DNA from: Sphingobium amiense
Lineage (GTDB): Bacteria; Pseudomonadota; Alphaproteobacteria; Sphingomonadales; Sphingomonadaceae
DNA: 64,000 nucleotides
Direction of reading: 5' to 3'
NCBI RefSeq assembly: GCF_003967075.1
Contig: NZ_AP018664.1
Span: forward strand, 744,001-808,000
The position numbers and the translations under genes were made by a program. The notes below the pieces were generated by a model. It saw nothing but the letters and a program-made list of their open reading frames with translations, was not told where the DNA came from and ran no database searches. Below, one piece after another: positions 7,793 to 16,762 of the stretch; position 1 is the first letter of the stretch; each line of letters starts with the position of its first letter.

Positions 7793-10165
7793 ATGATCCA
7801 TTCGACCGTTCGCCTGAGCAGCCGCGCCGCGCTTTTCCTTGCCTGCGCCGCCGGCGCTCTCAGTCCCGCCTTGGCGCAGGAGCCGGTGGAGGGCGACGAA
7901 GGCCAGACCATTACCGTGACCGGTCGCCGGATTTCTCAGTCGTCCGAAGCGATCGGCGAGGACAAGGTGAGCAACGTGGTCGCGGTCACGCGCGAAGCAT
8001 TGCTGTCAGCGCCGTCTGGCATTTCGGGCCTCAAGATGCTGGAGCAGCTTCCCGGCTTCAACGTGCAGACTGACGGCGCACTGGGCCTCTACGAATTTGG
8101 CAACAGCGTCCAGACCCGCGCCTTCAACCTCGACCAGATCGGCTTCGTCGTCGATGGCATCCCCACCGGACGCAGCGACGCCTTCGGCGGCAGCCCGGTG
8201 TTCCGCTATGTCGACAATGAAAATCTGGGCGTGGTCGAAGCGGCCATCGGCGCGGGCGACGTGTCGCTCCCCAGCTACTCCACACTCGGCCCGGTGGTGC
8301 AATATAACAGCATCGCCCCGCAGCAGGATATGGGCCTCTTCGTGTCGCAGAGCTTCGGCGATTTCAACATGAGGCGCACCTTCATCCGCGCCAGCACCGG
8401 GCAGGTAGGGCCGTTCCGCGCCTATGTCAGCCGCACCAAGCTCGACACCGACCTGTGGCGCGGCCCTGGTTCGGTCGACCGCGAGCATTGGGAAGCGCAG
8501 GTCCATGCCGACCTGGGCGGCGATAGCTGGGCGCGCTTCAAGTTCGTCTCGAACGACTTCTTCGATTATGACTCCCCGACGATCAGCCGGGCGCAATATA
8601 ATTGCACCGTGCGCAGCGTTGCCGGTGCGTGCGGGCGCGACTTCGCCTATATCGAAAATGTCCCCAACACCACGCCGGGCTTCGCGCCCACTACGCCGGG
8701 CGTCTATTATTCCAACGCCAATTATGCGCAGGTCTACAATCTTGCCATCAACGTGCGGAAGGACAAGCTCTACGGCGCGACCTTCCATGCGGGGATCGCG
8801 GAAGGCGTCTGGGCTGAATCGACGCTCTACTGGGAGGATAAGGGCGGCTACGGCGTCTCGCCTGACACCTACGCAAACTCGCTCAGCCGATACAACGGAC
8901 AGGTCGCGGTCGGCCTGCCGGTGACAGCGCCCAAGGGCATCGAGTTCGGCCGCTCGGGCGTCGGCGGCGACCGCTACGGCATCACCACCAAGCTCCATTG
9001 GGAAATGGGCATCAACACGATCGAGGCGGGTCTCTGGGCCGAAGTCGACAAATATCACCGCACTCAGGCGCGCTACAACACCGTGGATGGTGCGCCCGAC
9101 AGCGCGCCCAACCTCGCCGAACTCGTTTACCTGCGCCGCGACTATCGTTCGAAGCGCGATACTTTGCAGACTTTCGTCAAGGATACGCTCAAACTGGCTG
9201 ACGAGCGGCTGTTGCTCGACTTCGGGTTCAAGGGGCTGATGCTTGACTATAGCTATCGTGGCTATCGCGACTTCGACGATTATTATCGCGTCGTGGGCGG
9301 CGTCCCCCGCGCCGGTTATGGCGTCAGCTACAATAATGCCAGCTACAAGGACTTCTTCCTGCCGATGGCGGGCCTCCTCTACAAGATCGACGGCCGCACG
9401 CAGGTCTTCGCTTCCTATGCGGAGAATATGGCGCTGCCCAAGGGGATGGATGACATCTACTCGGTGATCCGCCCCGGCGGGGCGCTGGTGCCGCAACCCG
9501 CGCCGGAACGCTCCACCAACATGGAAGTCGGTATCCGCACCAATCAGGGGCAGGTCTACGCCTCGCTGGCGGGCTTTTACACGAAGTTCAAAAACCGCAT
9601 CCAGTCGATAACGACCATTCTGCCGGGTAGCGGAGGCGCAGCGACCGAAACCTTCTTCCAGAATGTCGGCCGGGTCCGTTCCTACGGCGTCGAATTTGCC
9701 GGAACCTACAAGCCGTCCTTCCTGAACGGCCTTGCCTATGGCAACCTCAACGTCACCTACAACAATGCCAAGTTCAAGGATGACATCCCGGCAGCTACAC
9801 CGATCCTGATCGCGGGCAAATATATCCCCGACAGCGCCAAATGGATATTGAGCGGCGGCGTGACGGTGGAACCGGCGAGCTGGCTGGTGGCGAACATCTC
9901 GGGCAAATATACCTCGAAGCGCTGGTCGACCTTCACCAACGCGACCGGCTCCAGCGTGCCCGGCTTCACCGTGTTCAGCGCTTATGTCGACATCGGTGAC
10001 GGCTGGACCTTCGGTCCGGTGAAGAGCGTCAAGGCGCGCTTCAACGTCGACAATCTCTTCGACAAGGACACGCTTTCCTATATCTCTACGTCCGTGACTG
10101 GCGACGGCTTCTTCCGTCCGCTGTCTCCACGAACCTTCCAGTTCACGATCACGGGGGAGATTTGA
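7793..10165 (+). CDS. TonB-dependent outer-membrane receptor
   Basis: A 790-aa outer-membrane receptor for energised import of a bulky substrate. It begins with a signal peptide (hydrophobic residues ~10-28, cleavage near ALAQ) followed by a TonB-box-like ITVTGRR. The plug domain spans ~45-170, and the rest is a long alternating aromatic beta-barrel ending in a phenylalanine-containing strand (TFQFTITGEI), as expected for BAM insertion. Its stop codon overlaps the start of a dipeptidase gene, so the substrate may be peptide-like (inference). About 200 bases upstream are non-coding, with no recognised operator. Confidence 0.92.
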   Translation: MIHSTVRLSSRAALFLACAAGALSPALAQEPVEGDEGQTITVTGRRISQSSEAIGEDKVSNVVAVTREALLSAPSGISGLKMLEQLPGFNVQTDGALGLYEFGNSVQTRAFNLDQIGFVVDGIPTGRSDAFGGSPVFRYVDNENLGVVEAAIGAGDVSLPSYSTLGPVVQYNSIAPQQDMGLFVSQSFGDFNMRRTFIRASTGQVGPFRAYVSRTKLDTDLWRGPGSVDREHWEAQVHADLGGDSWARFKFVSNDFFDYDSPTISRAQYNCTVRSVAGACGRDFAYIENVPNTTPGFAPTTPGVYYSNANYAQVYNLAINVRKDKLYGATFHAGIAEGVWAESTLYWEDKGGYGVSPDTYANSLSRYNGQVAVGLPVTAPKGIEFGRSGVGGDRYGITTKLHWEMGINTIEAGLWAEVDKYHRTQARYNTVDGAPDSAPNLAELVYLRRDYRSKRDTLQTFVKDTLKLADERLLLDFGFKGLMLDYSYRGYRDFDDYYRVVGGVPRAGYGVSYNNASYKDFFLPMAGLLYKIDGRTQVFASYAENMALPKGMDDIYSVIRPGGALVPQPAPERSTNMEVGIRTNQGQVYASLAGFYTKFKNRIQSITTILPGSGGAATETFFQNVGRVRSYGVEFAGTYKPSFLNGLAYGNLNVTYNNAKFKDDIPAATPILIAGKYIPDSAKWILSGGVTVEPASWLVANISGKYTSKRWSTFTNATGSSVPGFTVFSAYVDIGDGWTFGPVKSVKARFNVDNLFDKDTLSYISTSVTGDGFFRPLSPRTFQFTITGEI

Positions 10166-11388
10166 TGCGAAAGGCGATGATGACCGCAGCGGCGCTGATG
10201 GCGCTGCTGCCGGTCACGGCGGTGGCGCAGGACGTTCCCAAGAAAGTCTACCAGTTCCACCAGAAACTGCTGACGCTCGACAGCCATCTCGACACGCCTG
10301 CCTCGCTCGATCTTCCCGGCTGGTCGATCGAGGATGAGCACGGCGTCCATACCGACTATACGCAGGTCGATCTGCCCCGCATGAAGAAGGGCGGGCTGGA
10401 TGGCGGCTTCTGGGCGATCTACACGCCACAGGGGCCGCTCACCATCGACGGCTTCCGCAAGGCGCGCGATTTCGCGCTGCTGCGCGGCATGTCGATCCGC
10501 TCGATGGTGGCCGCCGACCCCGCAAACTTCGTCCTCGCGACGCGGGCCAGCGACGCCGCCCCCATCGCGGTGGCGGGCAAGCGGGTCGTCTATATGTCGA
10601 TCGAAAACGCCTATCCGCTGGGCGAGGACGTATCGCTGCTCAAGACCTTCTACGACATGGGCGTGCGCGTGGCCGGCTTTGCGCATTTCGCGCACAACCA
10701 GTTCGCGGACAGCTCGACCGACCCTTCGAAGAAGCCGCGCTACGGCGGCCTGTCGCCGCTGGGCAAGGAACTGCTCAGGGAGATGAACCGCCTTGGCGTC
10801 GTGCCCGACGCCTCGCACAGCAGCGATCAGGTGCTGGACGACCTGCTGGCGCTGTCGACCACGCCGGTGCTGCTGACCCATTCGGGCTGCAAGGCGATCT
10901 ACGATCATCCGCGCAACATCGACGACGATCATCTCAAGGCGCTCGCGGCGAAGGGCGGCGTGATCCAGATGAACGCCTATGGCAATTATCTGAAGGCGAT
11001 AAAGCCCAATCCCGAACGTCAGAAGGCGCTCGGCGCGTTGTTCGCGGAAATGCGCGAGGACGCAAAGCTGACGGCGGAGAAACGAGCCGAACTGCTGGCA
11101 AAAAGGCAGGAGATCGACCGGCTCTATCCTGAAACCGATCGTGCCACGTTCGACGATTTCATGACGCACATGCTCCATGCGCTGAAGGTCGTCGGCCCGG
11201 ATCATGTCGGCATCGGTCTGGACTGGGACGGCGGCGGTGGCGTCGCCGGAATGGAAGACATTCTGGCGCTACCCAAAATCACCGATGCGCTGCTCAAGGC
11301 AGGCTATAGCGAATCTGACATCGCAAAGATCTGGTCTGGCAATGTCCTGCGCGTTCTGGCGGCGGCGGAGGCAGCAAAGGCCAAGTAA
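10165..11388 (+). CDS. Membrane dipeptidase family (PF01244) peptidase
   Basis: A 407-aa secreted or periplasmic metallopeptidase of the renal-dipeptidase family. A signal peptide ends at AVAQ near residue 20. The metal-binding signatures are present: DSHLDTP near residue 32 (HxD type), SIEN (bridging Glu), LTHSGC and the conserved DHVGIGLDWDGG near the C-terminus. The family hydrolyses dipeptides, often with D-residues at the C-terminal side. The ATG at 10165 shares bases with the receptor's TGA; a TTG three bases upstream is the only closer alternative. Coupling to a TonB receptor suggests uptake and cleavage of one peptide class. Confidence 0.9.
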   Translation: MRKAMMTAAALMALLPVTAVAQDVPKKVYQFHQKLLTLDSHLDTPASLDLPGWSIEDEHGVHTDYTQVDLPRMKKGGLDGGFWAIYTPQGPLTIDGFRKARDFALLRGMSIRSMVAADPANFVLATRASDAAPIAVAGKRVVYMSIENAYPLGEDVSLLKTFYDMGVRVAGFAHFAHNQFADSSTDPSKKPRYGGLSPLGKELLREMNRLGVVPDASHSSDQVLDDLLALSTTPVLLTHSGCKAIYDHPRNIDDDHLKALAAKGGVIQMNAYGNYLKAIKPNPERQKALGALFAEMREDAKLTAEKRAELLAKRQEIDRLYPETDRATFDDFMTHMLHALKVVGPDHVGIGLDWDGGGGVAGMEDILALPKITDALLKAGYSESDIAKIWSGNVLRVLAAAEAAKAK

Positions 11389-11398
11389 GTGGCAAATC

Positions 11399-11412
11399 TT
11401 GATTTGGATCAA
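11399..11412. promoter_or_regulatory. Consensus FNR/Anr box
   Basis: TTGATTTGGATCAA matches the FNR/Anr consensus TTGAT-N4-ATCAA at every fixed position. It lies 110 bp upstream of the bacteriophytochrome start and just past the dipeptidase stop, so it probably controls the photosensory operon according to oxygen. The two Crp/Fnr genes downstream lack an obvious FNR-type cysteine cluster at their N-termini, so the regulator may be encoded elsewhere. Confidence 0.75.
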
Positions 11413-11521
11413 GATAAGCCCTTTCATTCGCCATCTTCCTTTTGTCTATCTCAATTGCTAAACGGTTTCCGCGTGAGCCGTTTGAACGGTCGAGCCGCCG
11501 CGCCGGACCGGAGAGCGGCCA

Positions 11522-13672
11522 TTGAATATTACCGAATGCGATCGGGAACCTATTCACCTGTCAGGCGCGATCCAGCCTGACGGGTGTCTGCTAATCGTCA
11601 GGCCCGACAGCCTGACCGTCGCCGGGGCGGCGGGTGACGTTCCGGCGCTTCTCGGCCGGAGTTGGCATGACGGTCAGGCCTTGGGCGATCTGGCCGGGCA
11701 GGATGTGGCCGATGCGATCGCCGGTGCGTCGGGCGGGCGTCTTCAGATCGGCCATGAGGCGCAACTCGCCTGCGATGTCATGGCAGTGCGGGCGGGTGAC
11801 TACTGGCTGGTGCAGTTCGAGCGGTCCGACGGGCCGCAGCCCGCGCTCGACGTGCTCGGCTGGATGGACGAAGTGGGCACGCAGTTCGAGAAAGCGGGCG
11901 GCCTTGCAGAACTCTGCCAGCGCGCCGCTGACGCGTTCAGCGCCCTGACCGGCTACGACCGGGTGATGATCTATCGCTTCCTCGACGACGATTCCGGCGT
12001 TGTGGTGGCGGAAACGGTCCGGGGCGGGGGCGAGGGCTTTCGCAACCATCATTTTCCGGCGTCCGACATACCGCAGCAGGCCCGCGCCCTCTATGTCCGC
12101 AATCGCGTGCGCGTGATCGCCGACGTGCATTACGAGCCGCAGCCGATCCAGCCCGCCGCGCTGCGCGGCATCGACCTGTCCGATGTCGAACTGCGCAGCG
12201 TGTCCCCCATCCATATCCAGTATCTCAAGAATATGGGCGTCGGCGCGTCCGCATCGGTGTCGATCGTCCGCGACGGGCTGCTCTGGGGGCTGGTCGCCTG
12301 CCACAACCGGACGCCGCGCGCGCTTGGCATGACGCAGCGCCGCTCGGCGCAGTTGCTCGCAGGTGGCCTCGCGCGGCAGGTCGCGGCCAAGGAGGAAGCA
12401 GAGCGATACCGCGACCGCATCCGTGTCCATGCGGAGGAAGATACGCTCTACAGCCGCCTCACCGGCGACAAGGCGCTCTTCCCGCTGCTGGTCGCTTCAT
12501 CGGATAGTCTGCGCCGGATGTTCGACGCGGATTCCTTCGCGGTGATTCACGGATCGCAGCTCTTTTGCACGGACCTGTGCCCCGAAGAGGCCATAGTGCG
12601 CGAAATCGCCGACTGGGCCAGAATGCGCGGCCCCGCGCCCTATCAGACCCATGAACTGCCCAAGGCTTTTCCCGCCGTGGCGGCGGCCGCCGAACGGGCG
12701 AGCGGGTTGCTGTCCATCACCCTCTCCACGCGCATACCGACCGTGCTCCTGTGGTTCCGGGCAGAAGAACAGCAGATCGTCGAATGGGCGGGAAACCCGC
12801 ACAAGGCGGAAGGGCTGGCCCCCGGCGAGGCGCTGACGCCGCGCGCGTCTTTCGTCGCGTGGCGGGAAATCCTGCGCGGCAAGGCGCGTCCATGGTCCGC
12901 CGCGGAAGTGGAGGGCGCGCATCGCCTGATCGCGAAGCTCTACGACATCCGGCAGAACCGCCGTATCCGCGATCTCGCCGAAAGCCTGACCGTCGCCGCG
13001 GCCGACAAGGACCGCCTGCTGGAGCAGAAGGACACGCTCATCAAGGAAGTGAACCACCGCGTCCAGAACAGCATCCAGCTTGTGATCGCCTTCCTCGCGC
13101 TCCAGGCGCGGGACGCGAGCGACGCCACGGTCAAGACCAGTCTGGAGGAAGCGCAGCGGCGGCTGAGCGCCGTCGCGCTCGTCCATCGCCGCCTCTATGC
13201 CGATGACAATGTCGAAAGCATAAATCTGTCGCGCTACCTGTATGAACTGCTGGACGACCTCCGGCTCTCCATGGGGCCGGAATGGTCGGACCTTCTCACT
13301 GCGGACCTCGCGCCGGTGATGATTGCCGCCGATAACGCGGTCAATGTCGGCCTGATCCTTGTCGAACTCGTCATCAATGCGCAGAAATATGCCTATGCCG
13401 GGGCACCGGGGCCGGTTTCGGTCGTTCTGGAACAGCATCGTGCACGCTTTCGGCTCATCGTGGCCGATCGTGGCAAGGGAAGGAACGGAAACCGTCAGGG
13501 ATTTGGATCGCGTATGCTGAACGCCATGGTGAAACGGCTGTCGGGAACGATCGAGGATGACGATAATCAGCCCGGCTTGCGGGTGATCTTCTCCGCCCCC
13601 ATCGCCCCGTTGAGCGAAGGTCCTGTTCCCGCTAACGGACCGGGCGATCCCATGGCGGACGGAACGGACTGA
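11522..13672 (+). CDS. bphP: Bacteriophytochrome histidine kinase (PAS-GAF-PHY-HisKA_2)
   Basis: A 716-aa red/far-red photoreceptor kinase. The N-terminal segment TECDREPIH holds the biliverdin-attachment cysteine, here C6. The GAF domain has FPASDIP (D182) and H231 in SPIHIQYLKNMGV; the PHY tongue has PRASF. The kinase is of the HisKA_2/HWE type with the phospho-accepting H512 in NHRVQN and an HATPase with NAQKYA. The start is TTG at 11522, preceded by GGAGAG; no other start codon lies between it and the upstream stop at 11483. Two usual residues differ: IQPHG reads IQPDG (D20), and the ACHH pair reads ACHN (N262). There is no output response-regulator domain. Its stop overlaps the LOV kinase start. 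Confidence 0.92.
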   Translation: MNITECDREPIHLSGAIQPDGCLLIVRPDSLTVAGAAGDVPALLGRSWHDGQALGDLAGQDVADAIAGASGGRLQIGHEAQLACDVMAVRAGDYWLVQFERSDGPQPALDVLGWMDEVGTQFEKAGGLAELCQRAADAFSALTGYDRVMIYRFLDDDSGVVVAETVRGGGEGFRNHHFPASDIPQQARALYVRNRVRVIADVHYEPQPIQPAALRGIDLSDVELRSVSPIHIQYLKNMGVGASASVSIVRDGLLWGLVACHNRTPRALGMTQRRSAQLLAGGLARQVAAKEEAERYRDRIRVHAEEDTLYSRLTGDKALFPLLVASSDSLRRMFDADSFAVIHGSQLFCTDLCPEEAIVREIADWARMRGPAPYQTHELPKAFPAVAAAAERASGLLSITLSTRIPTVLLWFRAEEQQIVEWAGNPHKAEGLAPGEALTPRASFVAWREILRGKARPWSAAEVEGAHRLIAKLYDIRQNRRIRDLAESLTVAAADKDRLLEQKDTLIKEVNHRVQNSIQLVIAFLALQARDASDATVKTSLEEAQRRLSAVALVHRRLYADDNVESINLSRYLYELLDDLRLSMGPEWSDLLTADLAPVMIAADNAVNVGLILVELVINAQKYAYAGAPGPVSVVLEQHRARFRLIVADRGKGRNGNRQGFGSRMLNAMVKRLSGTIEDDDNQPGLRVIFSAPIAPLSEGPVPANGPGDPMADGTD

Positions 13673-15393
13673 TGGCGAACGACAAGGAAGCGACCGGCGT
13701 CCCGTCGGCAGGCGAGATGGACTCGCCCAACGACGACATATTGGGGCCGACCGGCGGCCAGCATCACTGGAAGCAGAGCCGGATCACCGATCCGTCGCTG
13801 GACGAGCGCGGGAGCGTATTCTTCGCCGCGCTCGAAATGACGCGGATGCCGATGATCCTGACCGATCCCAACAAGGACGACAATCCGATCGTTTTCGCCA
13901 ACAACGCGTTTCTGGATCTTACCGGCTATGATCTGGAAGAGATTATCGGCCATAACTGCCGCTTCCTTCAGGGTGCGCAGACCGACCGGGACGCTGTTGC
14001 CCAGTTGCGTGACAGCATAGCGGCGCGCCGGGCGATCAGTTTGGAAATTCTGAATTACCGGAAGAACGGCCAGCCCTTCTGGAACGGCGTCTTCATCGGG
14101 CCGGTCTATGGCGAAGACGGCGCTCTCCTCTATTTCTTCGCCAGCCAGCTCGACGTCACCGCGCGCAAGGAAGCCGAAGCGACCCGGTTCCAGTCGCAGA
14201 AGATGGAATCGGTCGGCCAACTGACGGCGGGCCTCGCTCACGATTTCAACAACCTGCTTCAGGTGCTGAGCGGCAGCCTCGACATGATGGCGCACCGCCG
14301 GGAGGATGAAAAGGCCTTCAAACGCTACCATCTGGCCGCCACGCAGGCGACGGAGCGCGGCACGAAACTGACGGCGCAGCTCCTGTCCTTCGCCCGGCGA
14401 AGCCGGCTGGAGCCTCGACGGATCGAGCTGTCGGGCCTCGTCAACTCCATCGCGGAGCTGCTGGATTCTACCGTGGGGTCGCGCGCGCTGCTCCAGCTCA
14501 ATCTCCGCCGTCGCCTGCCGGAGATCGAGGCCGATCCCAATCACCTCGAAATGGCGCTCATCAACGTGGTGGTGAATGCGCGCGACGCCGTTTCGAACGG
14601 CGGAACGATCATCATTTCGACAGGGCAGGAAACGGTAGACGCGGACAATCCCGTCGCCGGGCTGCCCGATGGCCAATATATCGTGATGAAGGTGGAGGAT
14701 GACGGCACGGGCATGACGCCGCATACGCTTCAGCGCGCGGTCGAACCTTTCTTCACCACCAAAGCGAAGGGCGCAGGCACGGGCCTTGGCCTTGCCACGG
14801 CCCACGGGTTCGCTCTTCAGTCGCGCGGCGCGCTGCGCATCGACAGCAATGTGGGCGAGGGCACTTCGGTCCAGTTCTTTTTCCCCATACCGGTCGATGA
14901 CGAACGCCCCCTCGCGCTGGAACCCGACAGCAATGGCTTCCGTCCCGAGGAAGTGGACCGGCAAAGCTCCAAGACCGTGCTGATCGTCGAGGATGAGGTC
15001 GTCATCGCCGAACTGGCCGAAACGACCCTGACCGAAGCAGGCTATCATGTGCGGGTTGCGCATGATTATGAGCAGGGGCTGGAGGCATTTCACGAACTGA
15101 TGGCGGCAGGCGGCGTCGCGCTCGTCTTTTCCGACGTCCTGATGCCCGGCAGCCGCAACGGACTGGCGCTGGCGCAGGAGATCCGCCGCATTGCGCCCGA
15201 AGTGCCGGTTCTGCTGACCACCGGATATAATGATGAGATGGCGTTGCAGGGGCCGCAGCCCGAGGCGCTGGACGTGTTGGGCAAGCCCTATCGCAGAAAC
15301 GAACTGGTCGCCCGCGTGCAGGCGGCGATTCGCCGGGGAGGGCGCAACGAGCGGTCGCACCAGACGTCGGACTTCGGCCACGCGCAGGGTTAG
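13672..15393 (+). CDS. LOV blue-light hybrid histidine kinase
   Basis: A 573-aa soluble sensor. The LOV domain (residues ~45-165) has GHNCRFLQG with the flavin-adduct cysteine C96, and LEILNYRKNGQPFWN. A HisKA dimerisation domain follows with H190 in LAHDFNN, then an HATPase domain with N302 (NARDAV), DDGTGM and GTGLGL. Residues ~435-555 form a C-terminal receiver domain with phospho-acceptor D488 (FSDVLMPG), making it a hybrid kinase. The start overlaps the bacteriophytochrome stop, so red-light and blue-light sensors are translationally coupled. The domain order PAS/LOV-HK-REC matches known LOV kinases of alphaproteobacteria. Confidence 0.94.
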   Translation: MANDKEATGVPSAGEMDSPNDDILGPTGGQHHWKQSRITDPSLDERGSVFFAALEMTRMPMILTDPNKDDNPIVFANNAFLDLTGYDLEEIIGHNCRFLQGAQTDRDAVAQLRDSIAARRAISLEILNYRKNGQPFWNGVFIGPVYGEDGALLYFFASQLDVTARKEAEATRFQSQKMESVGQLTAGLAHDFNNLLQVLSGSLDMMAHRREDEKAFKRYHLAATQATERGTKLTAQLLSFARRSRLEPRRIELSGLVNSIAELLDSTVGSRALLQLNLRRRLPEIEADPNHLEMALINVVVNARDAVSNGGTIIISTGQETVDADNPVAGLPDGQYIVMKVEDDGTGMTPHTLQRAVEPFFTTKAKGAGTGLGLATAHGFALQSRGALRIDSNVGEGTSVQFFFPIPVDDERPLALEPDSNGFRPEEVDRQSSKTVLIVEDEVVIAELAETTLTEAGYHVRVAHDYEQGLEAFHELMAAGGVALVFSDVLMPGSRNGLALAQEIRRIAPEVPVLLTTGYNDEMALQGPQPEALDVLGKPYRRNELVARVQAAIRRGGRNERSHQTSDFGHAQG

Positions 15394-15468
15394 GCTGATC
15401 TTTGTTAATGTGATTTGCGGGAACGGCTTCCTGCCTCTCGGGATTGAGAGAGGCATAGAAGGAGGCCC

Positions 15469-16362
15469 ATGCCTGTGGCTACGCAACTCACGATCGAACA
15501 ATCGCAATTTCTCCAGCAATCCTTTCAGGAAAGCCTGACCCGATGGAACCGTCAGCGCCTTGCGCCTGCGTTCCCCGATGATTTCTCCGCGGCCCGGTTC
15601 GATGACGACCGGGCGATGCTGCGTCTTGAACATGCCTTCATCGAGGAACTGCGCGCGCAAGTGCGGCAGGCGGCCGCATCCGCGCCTACCGACCCGGACG
15701 GGTTCGTCGCATGGTTCGAAGCGCTGAAACACCATGGCCCCGGCCAGCACGACCGGCTGTTCCCGTGGCTGGCCGAACAGGCCGACCGCGATCAGATCCG
15801 CTGGTTCCTGTCGCAGGAAGCAGCGGGGGAGGCCGGTTTCGACGACCTCGTCGCTATGACGCAGGTCAAGCTGCCCGACCGGGCCAAGCTGGAACTGGCG
15901 CGCAACTATTGGGACGAAATGGGGCGCGGCAACGCCAGAGGCATGCATGGTCCCATGCTGGGCCAACTGGTTCAGATACTCGACCTCGACACCCGGATCG
16001 AAAACACCGTCTGGGAAAGTCTGGCACTCGCCAACGCGATGACGGCGATGGCGTCGGCGCGTCATTATGCGTGGCACAGTGTGGGCGCGCTCGGCGTCAT
16101 CGAACTGACCGCGCCGGACCGATCCGCGCACACCGCACAGGCTTTGAAACGGATAGGACTGAGCAACGCCGAGCGCCGCTATTTCGATCTTCATGCGGTG
16201 CTGGACGTCAAGCATAGCCGCGACTGGAATGACGAAGCGATCCGTCCGCTGGTCGCCGAAGACCCCCGGCGAGCCACTGCCATGGCCGAAGGCGCGCTCA
16301 TCCGCCTCCATTGCGGCGAACGCTGCTTCGACCGGTATCGCGCGCATTTCGGGCTGGCATGA
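15469..16362 (+). CDS. Heme-oxygenase-like iron-containing redox enzyme
   Basis: A 297-aa helical protein that fits the heme-oxygenase-like diiron superfamily (PF14518, 'iron-containing redox enzyme'). Residues 242-249 give an HxxxDxxH pattern (H242, D246, H249), the usual third metal-binding helix of this group. Candidate ligands upstream are E117/E121, E150 and H160. AGGAGG precedes the ATG. It lies 75 bases after the LOV kinase and overlaps the following response regulator. It is not the classical BphO/HemO family that makes biliverdin for bacteriophytochromes, so its substrate is unknown. A role in chromophore supply or in modifying another metabolite is inference from position. Confidence 0.75.
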   Translation: MPVATQLTIEQSQFLQQSFQESLTRWNRQRLAPAFPDDFSAARFDDDRAMLRLEHAFIEELRAQVRQAAASAPTDPDGFVAWFEALKHHGPGQHDRLFPWLAEQADRDQIRWFLSQEAAGEAGFDDLVAMTQVKLPDRAKLELARNYWDEMGRGNARGMHGPMLGQLVQILDLDTRIENTVWESLALANAMTAMASARHYAWHSVGALGVIELTAPDRSAHTAQALKRIGLSNAERRYFDLHAVLDVKHSRDWNDEAIRPLVAEDPRRATAMAEGALIRLHCGERCFDRYRAHFGLA

Positions 16363-16715
16363 TGGCACAGGGAAACCGCATTCTGCTGGTGGAGGACGAT
16401 CTTGCCGTCGCCTCCCTCATCGCCGACATGCTGGAGGACGCCAGCTACGAAGTCGATGGCCCCTATGCCACCTTGTCTGAGGGGGTCGCTGCGCTCGCTG
16501 ACCATATGCCGTCCGGCGCCGTGCTGGACATTCATCTGCGGGGAAGCGACGTCGATCTTCTGGCAGATGATCTCGATAGTTATGCGATCCCCTATGTCCT
16601 TTGCTCCGGGGCTGGCGAACATCCGATGGTCGAGGCACATCCGCAGGCGCTCTTCATTCTGAAACCCGACATTGGCGAGAAGCTTCTGTCAGCGCTGCGG
16701 CACATGCTCCATTGA
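16359..16715 (+). CDS. Single-domain response regulator
   Basis: A 118-aa stand-alone receiver domain. The acidic pair is ED-D (EDD, residues 12-14), the phospho-acceptor is D57 in AVLDIHL, and a C-terminal LKP supplies the conserved lysine. There is no output domain, so it probably acts by protein-protein contact or as a phosphate sink for the two neighbouring kinases. The ATG at 16359 overlaps the stop of the diiron protein; a second ATG three bases later is equally possible. Similar single-domain regulators are the usual partners of HWE/HisKA_2 kinases in this clade. Confidence 0.9.
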   Translation: MMAQGNRILLVEDDLAVASLIADMLEDASYEVDGPYATLSEGVAALADHMPSGAVLDIHLRGSDVDLLADDLDSYAIPYVLCSGAGEHPMVEAHPQALFILKPDIGEKLLSALRHMLH

Positions 16716-16762
16716 GCCGCCGTGCCTGCCGGCAAGGCACATACCGTACAGAGGATAACAAC

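Noticed and set aside
15416..15460. A possible EcfG-type promoter (GGAAC) before the diiron gene
   Set aside because: GGAAC is present, but no CGTT-like -10 element stands at the required 16-17 base spacing.
13567..16368. A 933-codon open frame opposite the photosensory operon
   Set aside because: Antisense of three well-supported genes; no motif and typical shadow composition.
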